Shown: positions 1 through 5,723 of the stretch, one piece after another
Numbering within the stretch: position 1 is the stretch's first letter
How the letters are laid out: every line of letters begins with the position of its first letter
Assembly (NCBI GenBank): GCA_937995505.1
Contig: CALKJV010000232.1
Coordinates: forward strand, 1 to 8,961
Direction: 5' to 3'
Length of the DNA stretch: 8,961 nucleotides
Origin: an uncultured Bacteroidia bacterium
GTDB lineage: Bacteria; Bacteroidota; Bacteroidia; SpSt-205
Position numbers and translations under genes: made by a program
The notes under the pieces: generated by a model
What the model saw: the letters and a program-made list of their open reading frames with translations, nothing else
Database searches by the model: none
What the model was told of the DNA's origin: nothing

Positions 1-73
1 TGAGACCGTAGGTAAGCAAGGCTACGAGAAAAACTAACCCTCCAAAAAGGCGAGTTTGCTGGGTATAAGGCAT
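1..73 (-). CDS. Membrane protein N-terminus, cut by left window edge (possible DUF2723-type GT-C glycosyltransferase)
   Basis: An ATG at 73-71 opens a reading frame of 24 codons that runs off the left edge without a stop. The visible peptide starts MPYTQQTRLFGG and continues into a hydrophobic stretch ending LVALLTYGL, which is a first transmembrane segment or uncleaved signal anchor. It begins 26 bases after the stop of the DprE1-like gene, on the same strand, and has its own -7 promoter-like box six bases upstream. The pattern of a short polar start followed by a 'GGLVFLVALLTY-L' helix resembles the N-terminus of DUF2723/TMEM260-like GT-C proteins common in Bacteroidota, which would fit use of a polyprenyl-phosphate sugar made by the preceding genes. 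This is a guess: the diagnostic acidic loop lies beyond the edge. That it is a real membrane-protein gene start is fairly likely; the family is uncertain. Confidence 0.55.
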   Translation of the reverse strand, partial: MPYTQQTRLFGGLVFLVALLTYGL

Positions 74-79
74 CGGCGG

Positions 80-87
80 CAAAGATA
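80..87 (-). promoter_or_regulatory. Bacteroidota -7 box (TATCTTTG) for the left-edge membrane gene
   Basis: Read on the minus strand, 87-80 is TATCTTTG, a full match to TAnnTTTG. Only six bases separate it from the ATG at 73, so a transcript started here would have almost no leader. No clear TTG -33 element is seen at the usual distance. It lies in the 26-base gap after the DprE1-like gene and may give this gene separate expression within the operon. Confidence 0.4.
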
Positions 88-99
88 GCCCAAAGCCCC

Positions 100-1395
100 T
101 TACTCGGTCAGCCCTACTCGGTCGCTGAGGTCCGAACGCAACCGGCCCTCAGGGTCGAGTCGCGCTTTATGCTGAGCGAAAATCTCCCAAGCCGGATAAG
201 TCGCCCGAAACTGCTCAGGCTGCAGAAGGGCATCTTTGGTGAGGTAGATTTTGCCGCCTTCGGCTAAAACCTGGTCTGTGAGCTGCGTGAGAAGGTGGCG
301 AATAGAGGGGGTATTGGGTAAGTCTATGGCGAGCGTCCAGCCTGGTCCTCCAAACCCTAGCGGTCCGGGCTGAGCCCGCAAGCGCTTGAGTACGGTCAAG
401 AAACTGCGAGCTGGAGCCGCTCGCAACCGTTCCCACAGCCGAGCAAAACCTACTGCCGAAGGCACTATAAATTGATACTGCAAGAATCCTTGGGGCCCCC
501 AAAGGCGATTCCAATGGCGCACGCCATCTAGCGGAAAGAAGAAGCTGGCATACGGCACAATGTGCGTACCCTCACTGTGCTTGTGCCAGTAAGCTTCGGC
601 GATCAGGCGCCCACTCCAATCACCAAAAAGCCGCACTGGCAGCTTAAAGGGAATACCCAACCACCCCGCTTTGTAGGTAGGGTAGAGGGGCCGGCTCGAG
701 GGTAATTCTTCTCTCTGAGCCCATCGCCCCAGGTGGAGAATAGCCCGATTCTTGGGGTGATGATGATCTAACCAAGCTACCGCGAAAGGATACTGCATCT
801 CCTCGGATTCTAAGAGAGCAAGGGCCTCCTCCCAAGAGGCAGCCTTTCGGATGGTGTTGAGGATCCAGCTACTGGGCACCCGCTCCAGCTGGAGGGCTAC
901 CTCCTCTACAATACCTGTCAGCCCCATGCCTCCCGCCGTAGCCCAGAAAATAGGATCCGCAGGCGACAGACGAAGGGCTTCTCCCGTGGGAGTGCGCAAC
1001 TTAATCCATGCTACATGCTCCGCAAAACTCCCCTCTAAGTGATGATTTTTGCCGTGAATGTTACTGGCAAAGGCCCCCCCTAGCGTGACCCATTGGGTAC
1101 CGGGGACTACCTTAGGAAACCAGCCTTCAGGAAGGAAGCGTTGGATGAGGGCATAGAGGCTCAGGCCTGCCTGCGCCACCACAAGCCCCGACTCCCATTC
1201 CAGCAGCTGGGTATAGCCCGCCATAGCCCAAGTATGCCCTTTCGTAGAAAAAGCTGCATCTCCGTAGCTTCGTCCAAGCCCCCTCGCAATCCCTATACCC
1301 CCCGGAAACGAACCCAGCTGAGGTACAGCCCAGCGCGTATATCCCCTCGGATACCTTCCCCAGCCACTAACGTGCATAGGTTTCTCCATACTCAC
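100..1395 (-). CDS. DprE1-like FAD-dependent oxidase (decaprenylphosphoryl-ribose 2'-oxidase family)
   Basis: A 431-residue FAD-binding oxidoreductase of the vanillyl-alcohol-oxidase fold, closely resembling mycobacterial DprE1 (about 460 residues), which oxidises the 2'-hydroxyl of polyprenylphosphoryl-ribose as the first half of epimerisation to the arabinose donor. Seen: the FAD-domain motif ARGLGRSYGDAA (37-48), GGAFASNIHGKNHH (106-119) with H114 at the position of the mycobacterial active-site His132, FWATAGGMGLTGI (150-162), the substrate-domain motif GPQGFLQYQF (300-309), and K387 in YLTKD matching Lys418. The residue matching Cys387 of the M. tuberculosis enzyme is A356 (in GWTLAID). 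The start is a GTG at 1395 whose GTGA overlaps the stop of the UbiA-type gene; an ATG two codons later is possible. The partner reductase DprE2 is not in the window. A generic sugar-lactone oxidase is less likely given the DprE1-specific motifs. Confidence 0.88.
   Translation of the reverse strand: MSMEKPMHVSGWGRYPRGYTRWAVPQLGSFPGGIGIARGLGRSYGDAAFSTKGHTWAMAGYTQLLEWESGLVVAQAGLSLYALIQRFLPEGWFPKVVPGTQWVTLGGAFASNIHGKNHHLEGSFAEHVAWIKLRTPTGEALRLSPADPIFWATAGGMGLTGIVEEVALQLERVPSSWILNTIRKAASWEEALALLESEEMQYPFAVAWLDHHHPKNRAILHLGRWAQREELPSSRPLYPTYKAGWLGIPFKLPVRLFGDWSGRLIAEAYWHKHSEGTHIVPYASFFFPLDGVRHWNRLWGPQGFLQYQFIVPSAVGFARLWERLRAAPARSFLTVLKRLRAQPGPLGFGGPGWTLAIDLPNTPSIRHLLTQLTDQVLAEGGKIYLTKDALLQPEQFRATYPAWEIFAQHKARLDPEGRLRSDLSDRVGLTE
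101..123. repeat. 9-bp direct repeat, 14-bp offset, at the stop codon of the DprE1-like gene
   Basis: TACTCGGTC occurs at 101-109 and again at 115-123 (GACCGAGTA on the coding strand). The second coding-strand copy is read in another frame and supplies the gene's TAA stop. Loss of one 14-base unit would keep the frame open through the gap and join it in frame to the ATG of the downstream membrane gene. Confidence 0.6.
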
Positions 1396-2258
1396 AAGGG
1401 AAAAGGTACTCCAGCCATCTCCAAAACCGCTAAAACCCCATACACACCCCCTAAAAGCAGCAGAAGCGGGTCAGCAAAAAGATCTCGGCTCGGCTCTCCC
1501 CCTTGGGCTTGATGTGTGAGGTGATAGTATCGGAAAATGCCCATCACCACCACAGGCAAGCTCCCCAAAAGCCATCGGAAAGGACTATGCACCAAATACA
1601 AAATATACACCGTAAGCGTAAGCGTCGCTGAAATCACCATTAGCTGATCTAAGTAATACACCGAATAGCCCCGCAGGCTGCGACGTCCCTGGCTCGCCTC
1701 GCCCGACTCAACCAGAAGGCGCTCTTGGCGACGCTTCCCTAGAGCTAAAAAGAGGGAGAGAAAGAATACCGTCATAAAGAGATAGGTTGAAACAGGGACC
1801 TGCGCTAATACCGCTCCGCCATATATGCGCAGCAAAAATCCCGCCGCTATGCTAAAAATATCCCAGAGCGGGAGGTTTTTCAGCCAAAAGGTATATAGGA
1901 GCGTATTCAGGCCATACAAGAGAATCAGCACACTCCAAAGGGGGCTCAAAAGAAAGCTTCCCCCCAGTGTGCCCAGACCGAGGAAGGCTGCGACGAGGTA
2001 GGCTTGCGTGGGCGAGATAAGGCCAGCGGCAATAGGACGAGATTTTTTTTGAGGGTGGTGACGGTCTAGCGGAGCGTCATAAGCGTCATTTACCATGTAA
2101 AGGGCGGAAGCCCCTACACTCCATAAAAGAAATCCTATTCCTACAATAGGGAGGCTAGCCCATGACTTTGCAAAAAGAGCAGGTATAAAAATGAGAGCAT
2201 TTTTAGTATATTGGTGGGGCCGTAAAAGCTTTATCCAAGCTGCAAGAGTGTAGCGCAT
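1392..2258 (-). CDS. UbiA-family prenyltransferase, polyprenyl-phosphate 5-phosphoribosyltransferase (DPPR synthase) type
   Basis: A 288-residue polytopic membrane protein with about eight or nine hydrophobic helices. Early LLRPHQYTKN (11-20) and the metal/diphosphate-binding motif NDAYDAPLD (57-65, with D58, D61 and D65), then KKSRPIAAG (71-79), are the hallmarks of the subfamily containing mycobacterial Rv3806c, which transfers 5-phosphoribose from PRPP to decaprenyl phosphate. A second polar loop has LWDIFSIAAGFLLR with D133, and GKRRQE (174-179) and GEPSRDLFADP (253-263) match positions conserved in that subfamily rather than in quinone-side-chain UbiA enzymes. The ATG at 2258 lies 28 bases inside the upstream pgpA-like gene and no later start precedes the conserved motif, so the overlap is genuine. 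The downstream DprE1-like gene would act on a later intermediate of the same path. Subfamily assignment is strong; the actual lipid and sugar are inferred. Confidence 0.88.
   Translation of the reverse strand: MRYTLAAWIKLLRPHQYTKNALIFIPALFAKSWASLPIVGIGFLLWSVGASALYMVNDAYDAPLDRHHPQKKSRPIAAGLISPTQAYLVAAFLGLGTLGGSFLLSPLWSVLILLYGLNTLLYTFWLKNLPLWDIFSIAAGFLLRIYGGAVLAQVPVSTYLFMTVFFLSLFLALGKRRQERLLVESGEASQGRRSLRGYSVYYLDQLMVISATLTLTVYILYLVHSPFRWLLGSLPVVVMGIFRYYHLTHQAQGGEPSRDLFADPLLLLLGGVYGVLAVLEMAGVPFPL
2043..2050. repeat. A8/T8 homopolymer inside the UbiA-type gene
   Basis: Eight consecutive T on the plus strand (A8 on the coding strand) encode the lysines just before SRPIAAG. Runs of this length are prone to polymerase slippage; the frame is intact here. 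Confidence 0.5.
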
Positions 2259-2683
2259 AAAAGTGTATATGCAGCTGCGACCAAGTCATCGGCAAATATA
2301 CCCCATGGGGGGGGGAGCCGTTCTAAGGCTTCTGCGGGCCAGAGCTTGACCACATCCCAGAAGCGGAAAGCTACGAATATCCCCAATGCCTCGGACAGCG
2401 TAGGGTAGGGGTATGCGCAAGCCAAAGCTAAGAGAGCGAGATTCTCATCTGCGACAAACCAGGGGGGATCTTCTGTAGGTAGGGGAGAAAGCACCCGAGT
2501 GGCCCATACCGAAAGCCCAAGAGCGAGCAAAAAACCGACCAAGCGCACCGAGAAAGAATAGCCGCTAAGAAGCCCCCCTAATCCTAGACCTATTATGCTT
2601 CCCCACGTAGCGGGCGCTACGGGCAGATGCCCAGTCCAGAAGCCGCTAGCCCAGCAGTAGGCTACCTTGCGCACAAGGTTCAT
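2231..2683 (-). CDS. pgpA: Divergent phosphatidylglycerophosphatase A (PgpA family)
   Basis: A 150-residue membrane protein matching PgpA, which removes the phosphate from phosphatidylglycerophosphate to give phosphatidylglycerol at the inner membrane. Seen: GTGHLPVAPATWGS near residues 14-29 (family GxGxxPxxPGTxGS), D79-E80 in FVADENLALL (family DExxG), FRFWDVVKLWP (106-116, family FRxxDxxKPxP) and GIFADDLVAAA (128-138, family DDxxAG). The catalytic acids D79, E80, D110, D132 and D133 are present, but four small or turn residues of the signatures differ (PGT to PAT, DExxG to DENLA, KP to KL, AG to AA). The ATG at 2683 overlaps the rnc stop as ATGA. It is followed, with a 28-base overlap, by the UbiA-type gene, so an additional or alternative lipid-phosphate substrate is conceivable. 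Length is close to the usual 150-170 residues. Family call is firm; substrate less so. Confidence 0.85.
   Translation of the reverse strand: MNLVRKVAYCWASGFWTGHLPVAPATWGSIIGLGLGGLLSGYSFSVRLVGFLLALGLSVWATRVLSPLPTEDPPWFVADENLALLALACAYPYPTLSEALGIFVAFRFWDVVKLWPAEALERLPPPWGIFADDLVAAAYTLLCATLLQLG
2307..2315. repeat. G9/C9 homopolymer inside the pgpA-like gene
   Basis: Nine consecutive G on the plus strand read as C9 on the coding strand and encode most of the PPP in ERLPPPWGIF, just upstream of the catalytic ADD motif. It is the longest single-base run I see in the window and could slip in vivo or be a sequencing-error hotspot. A one-base change would remove the C-terminal catalytic aspartates. 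Confidence 0.55.
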
Positions 2684-3393
2684 TCGGAGAGTAGGCGGAG
2701 GGCCGCACGAGCTGCGGCTTGCTCTGCTTCTTTTTTGCGCAGGCCGCTACCCGTACTAATTTCCTTCCCATTCAAGCGCAGCCGAACAAGAAAAACCTCT
2801 CCTCTACTGGTGCGGCGACGCTCTTGTACGACAAATTCCACTTGCCCCAGCTGTCGCTGCTGCACTAGCTCCAAAAGGCGGCCTTTGTAGTTAAACTCAG
2901 CTGCCTCCATCTGGCTCCAGCGGATTAGGGGAAAAATTCGTCTCCAAATAAAGCGCTTAGCAGAACCATATCCTCTATCCATGTAGATAGCCCCTATGAG
3001 CGCCTCCACAATGTCTGCCAGGTAGTCTAGACGCTTCGGTAAAGCCTGAGCGGGTGTAGGAATAAATTGCACGAGCATCAGTCGCTGAGCAATCTCAACT
3101 AAATGTTCCGTGTTCACGACCTTGGCGCGTAGCTCGGTCATTTCCCCCTCATCAAAATGCGGATAATGCCGAAAGACATAGTCTGTAACCACAAGCTGGA
3201 GCACAGCATCGCCGAGAAACTCAAGCCGTTCATAGGATTGAACGAGATAGGCTTCACGCGATTGCGAGGCGGCTGGCAGAGAAAAAGCCGCTCTATACCA
3301 GCTCAGCTCAGTTGGCCAAGTCCCAATGAGCTTGTGTAAGCGTGAGTATTCTGCACGTTCGGGCCCGAAAAGCCGACGAAGCCATACTTTCAT
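2680..3393 (-). CDS. rnc: Ribonuclease III
   Basis: A 237-residue RNase III, the double-strand-specific endoribonuclease that processes rRNA precursors and structured mRNAs. The N-terminal catalytic domain carries ERLEFLGDAVL (55-65) with the metal-binding E58 and D62, and DYLADIVEALIGAIYMD (123-139) with D127 and E130, the full catalytic quartet. A C-terminal double-stranded-RNA-binding domain follows at about 167-236 (NYKGRLLELVQQ at the start, KKEAEQAAARAAL at the end). Length is normal. The ATG at 3393 overlaps the fabF stop as ATGA, and the stop overlaps the pgpA-like ATG in the same way, so its expression is coupled to lipid synthesis genes. The acpP-fabF-rnc order is well known in Bacteroidota. 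No residue of functional importance is missing. Confidence 0.97.
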   Translation of the reverse strand: MKVWLRRLFGPERAEYSRLHKLIGTWPTELSWYRAAFSLPAASQSREAYLVQSYERLEFLGDAVLQLVVTDYVFRHYPHFDEGEMTELRAKVVNTEHLVEIAQRLMLVQFIPTPAQALPKRLDYLADIVEALIGAIYMDRGYGSAKRFIWRRIFPLIRWSQMEAAEFNYKGRLLELVQQRQLGQVEFVVQERRRTSRGEVFLVRLRLNGKEISTGSGLRKKEAEQAAARAALRLLSE

Positions 3394-4622
3394 TCCACAT
3401 ACCGCTTGAACACAATACAGGCATTGTGCCCCCCAAAGCCAAAGCTATTGCTAAGGGCGTAGCGGATCTCTCGTGCGACGGGCTGATGAAAGGTATAGTT
3501 GAGATCGCACTCGGGGTCATCCGTGAAGTGATTGAGGGTGGGATGTACCATCTGATAGTACACGGAGAGAATCGTAGCGATGGCTTCTACGGCGCCGGCG
3601 GCACCGAGGAGGTGGCCAATCATAGACTTCGTAGAGCTAATATTTAGGCGATGGGCATGCTCTCCGAAGACTTCTTTTATCGCTTGGGTTTCGGCGATAT
3701 CGCCGAGGGGAGTAGAAGTACCATGTACGTTGATGTAATCCACTTCTTCGGGGCCTATGCTGGCAGCTCGAAGGGCTCGGCGCATGACGAGGGCGGCCCC
3801 TTTTGCGCAAGGGGCAGTGATATGGTGGGCATCCGCCGAGAGCCCTGCTCCTACAATTTCGGCGTAAATCCGAGCCCCTCGCCGCAGAGCGTGTTCGTAA
3901 GCCTCCAATACAAGGACACCAGCCCCTTCGCCGAGCACGAAGCCATCTCTATCTTTATCAAAAGGCCGACTAGCGGTCTTCGGATCGTCGTTGCGCTCAG
4001 AAAGCGCCCGCATGGCATTGAAGCCACCTACCCCGGCTTCATTGATAGCCGCTTCGCTGCCGCCTACAATCATCACCTCAGCCATTCCGGACGCCACGAG
4101 AAGGTAGCCGTCTGACAAGGCATGCGAAGAAGAGGCGCACGCAGAGACCGTGGCATAATTCGGACCGCGATAGCCATATTTTATAGAGATGTGCCCCGCA
4201 GCGATATCAATGATCATCTTCGGGATGAAAAAGGGATTGAAGCGGGGGGGAGCCCCTGGGGTGTAGCCACGCATCTCTTCAATAAAAGTTTGAAGCCCTC
4301 CAATCCCCGAGGCCAGAATCACCCCCACGGAGTCTTTGTCAACAGCTACTTTGTCTAACCCGGCATCCGCTATAGCCTGGTCAGCGGCTACGATAGCGTA
4401 CTGAGTGAAGGGATCCATTTTCCGCAGCTCACGCCGGTCAATGTGCGCAGCTGGGTCAAAGCCTTTTAGCTCGCAGGCGAAGCGGGTGCGGAATTGACTC
4501 GCGTCAAAACGCTGAATAAAATCTGCGCCGCTAGTCCCTGCGAGGAGGTTCGCCCAATACGAGGGGGCATCTAGTCCGATGGGAGTGAGCGCCCCTAACC
4601 CCGTTACTACCACGCGCCGCAT
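3390..4622 (-). CDS. fabF: 3-oxoacyl-[acyl-carrier-protein] synthase II
   Basis: A 410-residue condensing enzyme of type II fatty-acid synthesis that elongates acyl chains by decarboxylative condensation with malonyl-ACP in the cytosol. The thiolase-fold hallmarks are all present: nucleophile C162 in TVSACASSSHA, H300 in NVHGTSTPLGD, H337 with K332 in STKSMIGHLLGAAGA, and the C-terminal loop SNSFGFGGHN (391-400). Together they give the Cys-His-His set of KASI/II enzymes and exclude a FabH-type enzyme. Length equals that of E. coli FabF (about 413). The ATG at 4622 shares one base with the acpP stop (TAATG), typical of coupled translation, and its partner acpP lies immediately upstream. Confidence 0.97.
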   Translation of the reverse strand: MRRVVVTGLGALTPIGLDAPSYWANLLAGTSGADFIQRFDASQFRTRFACELKGFDPAAHIDRRELRKMDPFTQYAIVAADQAIADAGLDKVAVDKDSVGVILASGIGGLQTFIEEMRGYTPGAPPRFNPFFIPKMIIDIAAGHISIKYGYRGPNYATVSACASSSHALSDGYLLVASGMAEVMIVGGSEAAINEAGVGGFNAMRALSERNDDPKTASRPFDKDRDGFVLGEGAGVLVLEAYEHALRRGARIYAEIVGAGLSADAHHITAPCAKGAALVMRRALRAASIGPEEVDYINVHGTSTPLGDIAETQAIKEVFGEHAHRLNISSTKSMIGHLLGAAGAVEAIATILSVYYQMVHPTLNHFTDDPECDLNYTFHQPVAREIRYALSNSFGFGGHNACIVFKRYVE

Positions 4623-4861
4623 TAGGCGCTCGCATGCTGTTCTATGTACGCAATAGCGTCACCTACAGTCTCTATTTTTTCTGCCACCTCATCGGGGATG
4701 GAGATACCAAACTCCTTTTCAAATTCCATAATCAGCTCCACGGTATCCAAGGAGTCGGCATCTAAATCATTGGTGAAAGTGGCTTCTCGGGTTACTTTTT
4801 CAGGTTCTACACCGAGCTTGCTGACGATGATGTTTTTGACGCGTTCCTCTATGTTGCTCAT
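4622..4861 (-). CDS. acpP: Acyl carrier protein
   Basis: A 79-residue, acidic acyl carrier protein starting MSNIEERVKNII. The phosphopantetheine attachment site is S37 in the canonical DADSLDTVEL, followed by the acidic recognition helix with EFEKEFGISIPDE. The frame is open for another 21 codons upstream, but the ATG at 4861 matches the normal ACP N-terminus, and the promoter box at 4880-4887 would put transcription start inside the longer form, so the short form is right. It heads the overlapping chain acpP-fabF-rnc-pgpA-UbiA-DprE1. The leader is expected to be under about 20 bases and contains no Shine-Dalgarno sequence, as usual in Bacteroidota. Confidence 0.97.
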   Translation of the reverse strand: MSNIEERVKNIIVSKLGVEPEKVTREATFTNDLDADSLDTVELIMEFEKEFGISIPDEVAEKIETVGDAIAYIEQHASA

Positions 4862-4879
4862 AGGCAGGAAGTTTAGGCG

Positions 4880-4907
4880 CAAAGGTACACACTTCTGACT
4901 AATGCAA
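4880..4907 (-). promoter_or_regulatory. Bacteroidota-type promoter for acpP operon
   Basis: On the minus strand, TTG at 4907-4905 is followed by a 17-base spacer and TACCTTTG at 4887-4880, a perfect TAnnTTTG -7 box. Transcription should begin a few bases downstream, near 4875, giving a leader of roughly 12-16 bases to the acpP ATG at 4861. The -33 part lies within the last codons of the DUF58 gene, so the promoter is embedded in the end of the upstream gene. Confidence 0.75.
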
Positions 4908-5708
4908 GGGGGGGAGGAGAGCAACTCGTAAACCTTCTATGGGGGAAAGATTGGGGAGAAGCCGAGCCCAGCGGAAAGAACCTGGCGGAAGGGTAGGTTG
5001 GAGCTTTCTCCGAGAAACTTGTTTTTGCCCTGTCTCTACTTCTATTAGAGGCAAAAAACCCCAAGGGAGGGTAAGCCATTCCTGTGCGACATACGGGCTT
5101 ACCAGCAGCACAAAGTGTCGCTGAGCAAGCGCCCGAAGCTGGGCCCAAGCCGAGTCTTGGAAAAATAAATCAGAAACTATCCCGAGAAAACTTCTTCTTC
5201 GGTGGGTATGAGCAAACCAGTGAAGGAGCGGTCCCAAGCGACTTTGCCGCTCAGCAGGGGGAGCCTGCCACAGCTGCGCTAAGCTCCCCCAGATGTGCGT
5301 TTCTCCCCGGCGCGCAGCGGAAAAGCGCTCTACCCGGCTCGTAAAGGTTACCCATCGCACTCGGTCCCCATTGAGCTGCGCAGAAAGCGCCAAAGCCACC
5401 ACGGCTTCTAAGGTAATGTCCTCCTTTTCGGGAGCGATGCGCATGGAAGCGCTGCGGTCTATCGCCAGGACACATAGAAGTTCCCGCTCCTCTTGTCCGA
5501 GGCGCACATAGGGCGAGTTCTTCCGGGCGCTCAGGCTCCAATGGATTCGCCGCAGGTCATCCCCTGCCTCATAAGGCCTCGCATCGGCAAACTCAATTCC
5601 TTCCCCCCGAAACACAGAGCGATACGGCCCCGCAAGCAAGTTTGCTACGGGCTGTCGGAGCCGCCACCGCAGGCGATCTACCCGCTGTAAAAAACTTACC
5701 CACTCCAC
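4899..5708 (-). CDS. DUF58 (von Willebrand factor A-like) protein
   Basis: A 269-residue soluble DUF58 protein. Seen: the family core YRSVFRGEGIEFADARPYEA... spanning about 29-57 with AGDDLRRIHW (family PGDDxRRIDW, so D is H at residue 56), YVRLGQEERELL (67-78), and a MIDAS-like metal site DRSASM (84-89) with a later SD pair (179-180). DUF58 proteins usually act with a MoxR-type AAA+ ATPase as a chaperone-like or metal-insertion system at the cell envelope; no MoxR gene lies in this window, where DUF58 is the first gene of its strand. The start is a GTG at 5708; no earlier in-frame start is near, and this gives the usual short lead before the core. It is slightly shorter than many relatives (about 290-300). 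The exact role is unknown. Confidence 0.9.
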   Translation of the reverse strand: MEWVSFLQRVDRLRWRLRQPVANLLAGPYRSVFRGEGIEFADARPYEAGDDLRRIHWSLSARKNSPYVRLGQEERELLCVLAIDRSASMRIAPEKEDITLEAVVALALSAQLNGDRVRWVTFTSRVERFSAARRGETHIWGSLAQLWQAPPAERQSRLGPLLHWFAHTHRRRSFLGIVSDLFFQDSAWAQLRALAQRHFVLLVSPYVAQEWLTLPWGFLPLIEVETGQKQVSRRKLQPTLPPGSFRWARLLPNLSPIEGLRVALLPPLH

Positions 5709-5713
5709 CCGTA

Positions 5714-5721
5714 CAAGTTTA
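5714..5721 (-). promoter_or_regulatory. Near-consensus -7 box (TAAACTTG) for the DUF58 gene
   Basis: On the minus strand 5721-5714 reads TAAACTTG, matching TAnnTTTG at five of six fixed positions. It sits five bases before the GTG start at 5708, so transcription would begin at or next to the start codon. No clear -33 TTG is visible. It is separated by two bases from the opposite-strand box of the YfhO gene. Confidence 0.35.
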
Positions 5722-5723
5722 GG

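Noticed and set aside
74..99. Possible terminator after the DprE1-like gene
   Set aside because: No GC-rich hairpin followed by a T run on the minus strand; the gap instead holds a -7-like box.
1093..1512. 139-codon plus-strand open frame
   Set aside because: Lies antisense to the DprE1-like and UbiA-type genes, is low-complexity and basic with no recognisable domain; a shadow of the real genes.
3651..4115. 154-codon plus-strand open frame
   Set aside because: Completely antisense to fabF, which has all its catalytic motifs; composition is that of a reverse-complement shadow.
4862..4924. 21-codon N-terminal extension of the acyl carrier protein from an upstream ATG
   Set aside because: The extension does not resemble ACPs, overlaps the DUF58 3' end, and the promoter box lies inside it; the ATG at 4861 gives the family-normal N-terminus.
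5251..5541. 96-codon minus-strand open frame
   Set aside because: Alternative frame inside the DUF58 gene; no domain and an arginine/glycine/proline-rich shadow composition.
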